A stretch of 64,000 nucleotides of DNA. It comes from Palsa-465 sp963800475 (GTDB taxonomy: Bacteria > Actinomycetota > Thermoleophilia > Solirubrobacterales > Solirubrobacteraceae). The stretch covers positions 62,001-126,000 of the forward strand of contig CAWDAZ010000001.1 of NCBI GenBank assembly GCA_963800475.1, written 5' to 3'. Shown here piece after piece: positions 58,302-64,000 of this stretch (position 1 is the stretch's first letter; each line of letters starts with the position of its first letter). Position numbers and translations under genes: made by a program. The notes under the pieces were generated by a model. It saw nothing but the letters and a program-made list of their open reading frames with translations, was not told where the DNA came from and ran no database searches.

Positions 58302-59891
58302 ATGGAACAGCACACCTCCATCGACATCGACAACGTCCAATTCACCCGCCGGAAGCTGCTCGAGCTGGCCGCGTGCACAGCGGGTGTAGCGGCGGTGGCC
58401 CCGCTGGTCGATCCGCTGGCGGCGCTCTCATCCACGCCACTGTGGCCCACCGGACAGCTCCCCGCGCGTGCCGCCCGCCACGTCGACCCGTCGCAGTTCA
58501 TGCCCCAGTCCCAGCTGCTGGCGTGGCAGCGGCAGCTCGATCGAATGGGCCTGCGCGCGACCGCCTCGCCGATTCACGAGCGGTTCGTCGACCAGTTGCG
58601 CGATCGCCTCGAGCGGGCCGGAGTCGGGCGGCTGCGCTTCGAGCCGGTGCCGCTCGATCGCTGGACCACCGAGAAGTGGTCGCTGGACGTTCTCGGCGGC
58701 CCGTCGGCGGGGAAGGTCAAGACGGCGTCGTACATCCCGTATTCCGGTCGCACGCCGGCAAACGGCGTGAGCGGGACGATGACGGTCGTCGATCCGAGCC
58801 GGCCGCCGGCGCCCGGCTCGCTGGCCGGGAGGGTCGCCGTGTTCGACGTGCCAACGGTGTCGTTCACCTACCAGACGTTCCTCCTGATCGCCTACAAGGG
58901 CTATGACCCCGGCCACGTGTTCGTGCCCGACCACGTGTACGCCCGGCCATGGCTCGGGGTCGGCGATGAGATCACCTTCTTGGACGCGCTGGCCCACTCC
59001 GGCGCGGTCGCGACCGTGGGCGTGCTCGACCTGCCCGCCGACGCGGCCCACGGCGCGTATTACCCGTACGACGGCAAGATCCGAGACGTCCCGGGCGTGT
59101 ACGTCGATCGAGCGGTCGGCGCTCGCTTGAAGGAGGCGGCAGCGGAGAGCGCGACGGCGCGGCTGACGCTTCCGGCCGAGATCAAGCACGTGACCTCGCG
59201 CAACCTGATCGGGGTGATCCCGGGCGCCTCGGATGAGTTGATGCTCCTGCACTGCCACACCGACGGCACGAACGGGGTTGAGGACAACGGACCGAACGCG
59301 ATCATCGCGATCAGCCAGTACCTCGCGCGCCTACCGCGCGGCGCGCTCCCCCGGACGATCATGGTGCTGCTCACGACCGGACACTTCCACGGCGCGATCG
59401 GGACCGCGGAGTTCGTGCGCCGTCACCGCGGCGGCCTGCTGCGCCGCGTCGCCGGCGCCGTCACGATCGAGCACCTCGGCGCGCGCGAGTGGGAGCCTGG
59501 GTCCGATGGGCGGTATCGGCTGACCGGCGGCCACGAGCCCGGAACGTTCTTCACCCCGGAGAACAGCCCACTCGTCGACGCCTCCTATGCCGCGTTGCGC
59601 GGTGCCCGGGCCGCTCCCTCCAGCGTGCTTCGCCCGTATGTCGCGGCGCCCGGCAGCCCCGATGGAAACGGCTGGCCCGCCGAGGGTACGGACCTCTGGA
59701 CGACGGGCGCGATCCCGACAACCAACTTCATCACCGGGCCCTCCTACCTACTCAACTGGGGCATCCCGACGATCGACAAGCTCGACATCGCGCTTATGCG
59801 CCGGGAGGCGATCGCGTTCACGCAGATGCTTCTCGATCTCTCGCGGGTCCCGCGCACCCGCCTGAGCAAGCTCGACCTGCTGCGGCGCTAA
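58302..59891 (+). CDS. Tat-exported M28-peptidase-like protein with altered metal site
   Basis: 529 residues from ATG 58302, with AGAAGGAG 5 nt upstream. Tat-type signal F-T-R-R-K-L-L-E-L-A. Residues about 175-290 are PA-like. The M28 core is visible: H-C-H-T-D-G (317-322) matching H-x-D, G-V-E-D-N-G (325-330) matching the bridging Asp, then a strand T-I-M-V-L-L-T followed by T-G-H-F-H-G (359-364) where active enzymes have G-E-E-x-G. The catalytic base Glu and its partner are therefore His and Phe. Either a non-peptidase binding protein or a relative with a different metal site. Probably co-transcribed with the GH94-like gene. Confidence 0.72.
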   Translation: MEQHTSIDIDNVQFTRRKLLELAACTAGVAAVAPLVDPLAALSSTPLWPTGQLPARAARHVDPSQFMPQSQLLAWQRQLDRMGLRATASPIHERFVDQLRDRLERAGVGRLRFEPVPLDRWTTEKWSLDVLGGPSAGKVKTASYIPYSGRTPANGVSGTMTVVDPSRPPAPGSLAGRVAVFDVPTVSFTYQTFLLIAYKGYDPGHVFVPDHVYARPWLGVGDEITFLDALAHSGAVATVGVLDLPADAAHGAYYPYDGKIRDVPGVYVDRAVGARLKEAAAESATARLTLPAEIKHVTSRNLIGVIPGASDELMLLHCHTDGTNGVEDNGPNAIIAISQYLARLPRGALPRTIMVLLTTGHFHGAIGTAEFVRRHRGGLLRRVAGAVTIEHLGAREWEPGSDGRYRLTGGHEPGTFFTPENSPLVDASYAALRGARAAPSSVLRPYVAAPGSPDGNGWPAEGTDLWTTGAIPTTNFITGPSYLLNWGIPTIDKLDIALMRREAIAFTQMLLDLSRVPRTRLSKLDLLRR

Positions 59892-59899
59892 GAGCCGCG

Positions 59900-62374
59900 C
59901 TATCCGGGGGCGGACACGCGGGTGATGCTCGTTGCCTCGCGGCGCACCTGTGGATCGCAGAACGGCTCGGGCTCCCACCGCCCGGCCGAGAACGCGCGCG
60001 TGTAGTCGGAGTCGTGGGGGGAGCTGGGATTCTCGGACTCGCTGTAGGTGAGCAGCGTCAGCTGGCGGACCGGGCAGCCGCGGCGCTCGAAGCCCATCGC
60101 GGCGATGAAGCTCGACCCGTGGACGACCGATGTGTAGCCGTGCGCCGGGTCCCACACCGAATCGATCGCGTCGAACACGCCGTACGGATCGCCGGGGCCG
60201 CCGTGGATCGGGATCCGCCGGCCCCGGCGCACCACGTACTGATAGCTCCCGAGCGGGGCGTCGAGGGGGATCCCGGCCGATCGCAGGTCGCTGACGGCGT
60301 CGGCGAGCGCCCCCTCGACGAGCGGGTTCGCGGTGTTCAGACCGCTCGGCGTGCTCACGGGGTTCGCCGGGTCGAACGGCTGCGTGAAGAACGCGTCGGC
60401 GCCCAACCACTGGCCGCTCGCCGTGCCGGTCGGAAGCCTGGTCGTCGACGCGTACAGGTCCTCGCTGAAACGCCGGAAGATCAGCGCCCCGACCGATGCG
60501 AGGCCGTAGCGAGCGTCCCAGCGGGCCAGAATCGGGCACGCGGCGCTGACGTCGACCGGCCCGTGAGAGCCCAGCAGCAGCGGGTGCGACTGGCAGAACG
60601 ACGCCAGCGCGCCGCGCCACAGCTCGGCCGAGTAGACGCGGTCCGAGAGCGCGACCTGCGCGAGCTCTCCGAGCGTGAACCCGCGGCCCGGCAGGCCGTC
60701 GGTGCCCGCGAGCCGCTGCTCGATCATCAGGATCCCGAGCCGGGTGCGAAGCGACCGCTCGGTGCGCTCGTCGCCGATCACGCGCGCGAACCCGTCCAGC
60801 GGCTGGTACGGGTTGGCGAGCCAGTGGCTGTCGTTGGAGTTCTCGACGAAGTCGCGGCGCTCGAGCGTCGGGGTCAGCGCCGGGGGAAAGATCCCCGGGG
60901 CGACAGCCTGCGGTGAGCTCTGCCAGCGGCATGCCGAGCGCGACCCGTCGAGGAACGGGATCCCGGTCGCATGGGCCAGCGCGATGCCGGCTGCCGGGAC
61001 CGCGCACGCCTGCGCCTGGGTGTCGGTCACGAACGGGATCGCGCCGTTCATCGTGTAGTACGCGTGTCCCTGGCGGTCGGCGGCGATGCTGTTGACCCAG
61101 GGGATGCCCTGGTAGTGACGCTCGATCCAGTCGTAGCGCTGGACGCTCTGCGCCTGGTCGGTGAGCACGAAGTGGTTGAGGAAGCGAAAGTTGGTCGCGT
61201 TGACGTCGGCCAGCGCCCATGCGGTGGTCGGGGTCCACGGCAGCGGCACGCCCTCGAGCGAGGTGAAGATCGGCCCGAACCCGGTGTCGTAGAGCGTGCG
61301 CGTGATCGGCGTGAGGGTGCCGTTCGCGCCGCGCGCAAGCACCGTCATCGTCGTTCGGTGCATCGGCACGCTGCGGCCGTCGAGCATGTATGCGTGGGGA
61401 TCGCCCGGCGCGAGCGTGAGCGCGTACGGGGTGAATCGCCACGCGGTCGCGACGGTGTGCGACCAGGCCAGGCCGCGGGTCTGGCCGATCAGCACCAGCG
61501 GCACCCCGTACAGGGTCGCGCCGGAGACGTCGAGCTTGCCCGGGATCTCGAGCTGGACCTGATAGAGGCGCTCGGACCCCGCCCACGGGAAGTGCGGGTT
61601 GGCGAGCACCATGCCCATCCCGTTCTGAGTCGCGGCGGAGCCGAGCCCGTATGCGTTCGAGCCGGCGGCGAGCGGGAACGGCTCGAGCGTGCGCCGGCCG
61701 GCGGCGAGGGCGCCCAGCGCCAGGCGTGACTGCGCCGTCGCCGCGCCCGCCGCAGCCGGATCCAGCGTCGGCGCCGCCGAACCGATCCCGTCGATCGCGG
61801 CGCCGGAGCTGGCGAGACTGCCGAGCTGGTAGACGCGCCGGTACACGTCGATCGCGGTGATCGGGCGGACCCATGCCGCGCCGCGACAGCGTGGATCGGG
61901 AAGGTCGGCGACGCCGGTCCGCCGCAGGTAGGCGTTGTAGCCGCGGACGTAGCCCGCCACGAGCTGCTTGACGGCGGGCAGCGGCCCGGCCGGCGGCGGC
62001 GTGGCCACGAGCCGCTCGATCACCCCCGAGTGGTTGATGCGGCTGTAGAAGAAATCCGAGTCGAGGTTGTTATTGACCGTCGAGTTGCCCGAGAAGACCC
62101 AGGTCCCGTCGGCCCCGAAGTAGCGAGACCGCGCTCCGGCGACCGTCACATAGCTGTCGGCGATCGTGCAGATGTCATCGCTCGCGAACGCGTAGCCGAA
62201 GCCGAACCCGAGGCTCACGTAGCTGCGCGCGACGATGTGGGGAACGCCGTAGCCCGTGCGGGTGATCGTCGCCTCGAGCCGCTTGGCCGGCCGCGCGGCC
62301 GCGGCGACCGGGGCAGGCACGAGCGCTGCGAGGACGGTCAGGGCGGCGAGCAGGATCGAACGGGGGATCGGCAC
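59900..62374 (-). CDS. Penicillin acylase / AHL-acylase family N-terminal nucleophile hydrolase
   Basis: 824 residues from GTG 62374; an open frame to 62509 overlaps the upstream gene. Signal peptide S-I-L-L-A-A-L-T-V-L-A-A-L-V, so exported. The precursor is cut before Ser239 in A-G-S-N-A-Y-G-L-G, the nucleophile of the S45/PvdQ family (G-S-N-A/N). Other family features are G-Y-G-V-P-H-I, L-A-N-P-H-F-P-W and W-S-H-T-V. The E-N-S-N-D-S-H-W-L-A-N motif contains the catalytic Asn. PvdQ-type enzymes cleave acyl-homoserine lactones and related N-acyl compounds, so quorum quenching is possible. Convergent with the M28-like gene (8-bp gap). Confidence 0.87.
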   Translation of the reverse strand: MPIPRSILLAALTVLAALVPAPVAAAARPAKRLEATITRTGYGVPHIVARSYVSLGFGFGYAFASDDICTIADSYVTVAGARSRYFGADGTWVFSGNSTVNNNLDSDFFYSRINHSGVIERLVATPPPAGPLPAVKQLVAGYVRGYNAYLRRTGVADLPDPRCRGAAWVRPITAIDVYRRVYQLGSLASSGAAIDGIGSAAPTLDPAAAGAATAQSRLALGALAAGRRTLEPFPLAAGSNAYGLGSAATQNGMGMVLANPHFPWAGSERLYQVQLEIPGKLDVSGATLYGVPLVLIGQTRGLAWSHTVATAWRFTPYALTLAPGDPHAYMLDGRSVPMHRTTMTVLARGANGTLTPITRTLYDTGFGPIFTSLEGVPLPWTPTTAWALADVNATNFRFLNHFVLTDQAQSVQRYDWIERHYQGIPWVNSIAADRQGHAYYTMNGAIPFVTDTQAQACAVPAAGIALAHATGIPFLDGSRSACRWQSSPQAVAPGIFPPALTPTLERRDFVENSNDSHWLANPYQPLDGFARVIGDERTERSLRTRLGILMIEQRLAGTDGLPGRGFTLGELAQVALSDRVYSAELWRGALASFCQSHPLLLGSHGPVDVSAACPILARWDARYGLASVGALIFRRFSEDLYASTTRLPTGTASGQWLGADAFFTQPFDPANPVSTPSGLNTANPLVEGALADAVSDLRSAGIPLDAPLGSYQYVVRRGRRIPIHGGPGDPYGVFDAIDSVWDPAHGYTSVVHGSSFIAAMGFERRGCPVRQLTLLTYSESENPSSPHDSDYTRAFSAGRWEPEPFCDPQVRREATSITRVSAPG

Positions 62375-62420
62375 GGGAGGCGATGATCCCAACGGGCGCG
62401 CGGCGAGGCGCCACACCCTC

Positions 62421-64000
62421 CTAGCGCAGCGGCAGCGTAAGCGTCGACTCCCGGCCGGCCTGCAGCACGCCGCCGCCCGAATCCGGATAGGGCTTGTAGA
62501 ACGCCGCATCGCCGTCGAGCACCCAGGCGACGATTCGATGCCCGGCGCGGATCTCGGCGCTGAACGCGTTGCCGGGCACGGAGACCGCCTCGGACACCCC
62601 CGCCGTCGCTCCCCGGAGCCCGTCGACGCCTCGGCTCAGCAGCGTCAGCGTGCCGTCCGGCGCCTGGTCGAACACCTCGAGCACGAGTTGCGTGTCGGGG
62701 CTCAGCGGCGTCCACGTGAGGCTCGCCGCCGGCGCCCCCGTCAGCGCGCGGCTGACCGCGAACGGAGCGGTCGCGAACGACGCGACGAACCCCGGCACGT
62801 TGGTCGCCGGTAAGGCGCCCGGAACGGGCGAGGTGCCGACCGGCGTCGCGGACATCGCCGCGGCCGTGACCGGGTCGTCGCGCTCGTCCTCGGCGACCGG
62901 CTGGAGCGGAAGCGACCCCTCCTTGGCATCGCCACCGACTGCGCGTCCATCGGCTCCAAGCTCATACGTCGAATCCACCGTCCCCGGCGGCGGCCAGGTC
63001 GGTGCGGTCTGACGGAACCACGCGCCCGACGGGTATCTGTATGCGTTGCTCGGCACCGCTACGGACGGATCCCGGGTCCAGTACACGACCCGCGGCGCGG
63101 TCAATCGGGCGCCATACAGGAAGTGGTCGAAGAACCGAAGCTGCTGGTTCAGCCGGTCCTGCTCCACCGCGGGCGCGGCCGACGGAGCGGCGTGGCCGCC
63201 CATCGACAGGTACAGCCGGTTGTCGGTGTGGTCCGGCATCTGCCGCCACATCGAGATCGCCATGTCCGGCGGGAACAGATTGTCGTCGAACGCCTGTGAC
63301 CAGAGGGACGGCGGCGTCATCCGGCCCATGAAGCAGCCGGGGGACCGCGCGGCGAGGTCCTCCTTCATCGTGCTCGCCGGCGTGTCATGGCCGACTGCGT
63401 CGCAGACCGGACCGCCGTAGAGCTGCGGCTGGTCGGCCACGGCGGTCGCGATCCACCTGTACATCTCGGGCTCCATCTGTGCCTTCGTGCCGACGAAGTA
63501 GGTCTCGAGCAGGCCGACGCCGAACGACAGCTTGACCACGCCGTGGGGGACCAGCGCGTTGAAGGTGAGATCCGGCGTGTTCCCGGGCTCGAGCGCCGCG
63601 AACCGGATCCGGTACGGGTCGATCGCCGGATCGCTGCTCCACACCTGGCCGAGGTTGGTGTTGAGACCGCCCTGCGAGTACCCGGTCAGCCCGATGCGCG
63701 CACGGTCGAGGTGGAAGCTCGGGTGCGCCGGCAGAGAATGGCCGCCGATCCCGAGCGCCCACGCGGTGACATCGAACAGATCGTGCATCTCCTTGGGCCC
63801 GGCGACGGTCTCCTGTCCCGACGATCCGCCGTTGCCCCGCTGGCTGTAGAGGATCGCGACGTACCCGTGCTGGGCGAAGAACGCCGCGTGCCCGGAGTCG
63901 TACGCGTTCGTCTTGTCCGAGCCTCCGCCGTGGAACACCTCGATCAGCGGGAACCCGCGGCGGGGAGCCGGCGTCTTCGGTACGTACACGTCGGTGTCGA
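62421..64000 (-). CDS. Exported S15/CocE-type alpha/beta hydrolase (partial at the window edge)
   Basis: The frame is open to the last base, so the N-terminus is missing; about 526 residues are visible. An X-Pro dipeptidyl-peptidase-like (S15/CocE) hydrolase: F-H-G-G-G, Y-S-Q-R-G-N-G-G-S-S, the nucleophile motif G-Y-S-Q-G-G, and a C-terminal beta-sandwich (jelly-roll, from about 63000 down) as in CocE. These enzymes hydrolyse N-terminal X-Pro dipeptides, cocaine-like esters or beta-lactam esters. It lies 46 nt upstream of the acylase on the same strand, so they may be co-transcribed. Confidence 0.8.
   Translation of the reverse strand, partial: DTDVYVPKTPAPRRGFPLIEVFHGGGSDKTNAYDSGHAAFFAQHGYVAILYSQRGNGGSSGQETVAGPKEMHDLFDVTAWALGIGGHSLPAHPSFHLDRARIGLTGYSQGGLNTNLGQVWSSDPAIDPYRIRFAALEPGNTPDLTFNALVPHGVVKLSFGVGLLETYFVGTKAQMEPEMYRWIATAVADQPQLYGGPVCDAVGHDTPASTMKEDLAARSPGCFMGRMTPPSLWSQAFDDNLFPPDMAISMWRQMPDHTDNRLYLSMGGHAAPSAAPAVEQDRLNQQLRFFDHFLYGARLTAPRVVYWTRDPSVAVPSNAYRYPSGAWFRQTAPTWPPPGTVDSTYELGADGRAVGGDAKEGSLPLQPVAEDERDDPVTAAAMSATPVGTSPVPGALPATNVPGFVASFATAPFAVSRALTGAPAASLTWTPLSPDTQLVLEVFDQAPDGTLTLLSRGVDGLRGATAGVSEAVSVPGNAFSAEIRAGHRIVAWVLDGDAAFYKPYPDSGGGVLQAGRESTLTLPLR

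Noticed and set aside
56416..58302. 628-codon minus-strand open frame opposite the GH94-like gene
   Set aside because: Antisense to a gene with family motifs and a ribosome site; no recognisable domain.
1..64000. tRNA, rRNA, CRISPR or insertion sequences
   Set aside because: Intergenic regions were read for T-loop signatures, regularly spaced repeats and transposase motifs; none was convincing. A tRNA or covariance-model scan would settle it.

Overview
The window is GC-rich DNA with dense, mostly non-overlapping genes, many GTG or TTG starts and strong G/C third-position bias. Gene content points to an actinobacterium, most likely of the Thermoleophilia/Solirubrobacterales type: several Ser/Thr kinases with a single membrane helix, WS/DGAT acyltransferase, acyl-CoA desaturases, Tat-exported enzymes and many secreted proteins with low-complexity linkers. 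The taxonomic call is an inference; no rRNA or marker gene is present. I saw no tRNA, rRNA, CRISPR array, integrase or intact insertion sequence.

Layout. 1-4.2 kb: C-terminal end of an S53 peptidase, two convergent paralogous Ser/Thr kinases, and a remnant of a secreted protein. 4.2-7.5 kb: a fatty acid desaturase facing a small basic protein, an alpha/beta hydrolase and a degenerate P-loop protein. 7.5-16.4 kb: a very large secreted protein of unknown function, a small Cys-rich secreted protein with a probable 3' frameshift, an MFS transporter, two small membrane or secreted proteins, an endonuclease/exonuclease/phosphatase-fold enzyme and a second alpha/beta hydrolase. 16.6-25.3 kb: mainly cytoplasmic or lipid genes (acyl-CoA desaturase, nitronate monooxygenase-like protein, cupin, SRPBCC protein, RecQ-like helicase, TypA/BipA GTPase, WS/DGAT acyltransferase). 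25.4-39.1 kb: a secretome island with an S8-like peptidase carrying a propeller, a ceramidase-like protein, GH43-like and GH30-like enzymes, a seven-repeat FG-GAP protein and an AttH/CrtC-like protein. 39.5-45.9 kb: a conserved unknown, a MauE-thioredoxin-Cys-rich fusion, a LURP-one-like protein, a GH15-like enzyme, a dodecin and two small proteins. 46-49.6 kb: an operon of GMC alcohol oxidase and acyl-CoA synthetase. 49.8-64 kb: more exported enzymes, namely a Tat GH35-like enzyme, a coiled-coil membrane protein, an HNH-like lipoprotein, a GST, a GH94-like enzyme with a signal peptide, a Tat M28-like protein, a penicillin/AHL-acylase and a truncated S15-like hydrolase.

The overall picture is a soil-type heterotroph that puts much of its coding capacity into extracellular hydrolysis (proteins, glycans, N-acyl and possibly sphingolipid substrates) and into fatty-acid handling (two desaturases, alcohol oxidase plus acyl-CoA synthetase, acyltransferase). 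The points most worth a second look are: the MauE-thioredoxin protein whose tail holds a duplicated six-cysteine module; exported peptidase-like proteins whose expected catalytic residues are replaced; a secreted GH94-like protein; and several short duplicated or decayed gene pieces: a 58-bp copy of a gene interior, a 56-bp direct repeat around the AttH/CrtC-like gene, and a leftover GH35 tail.
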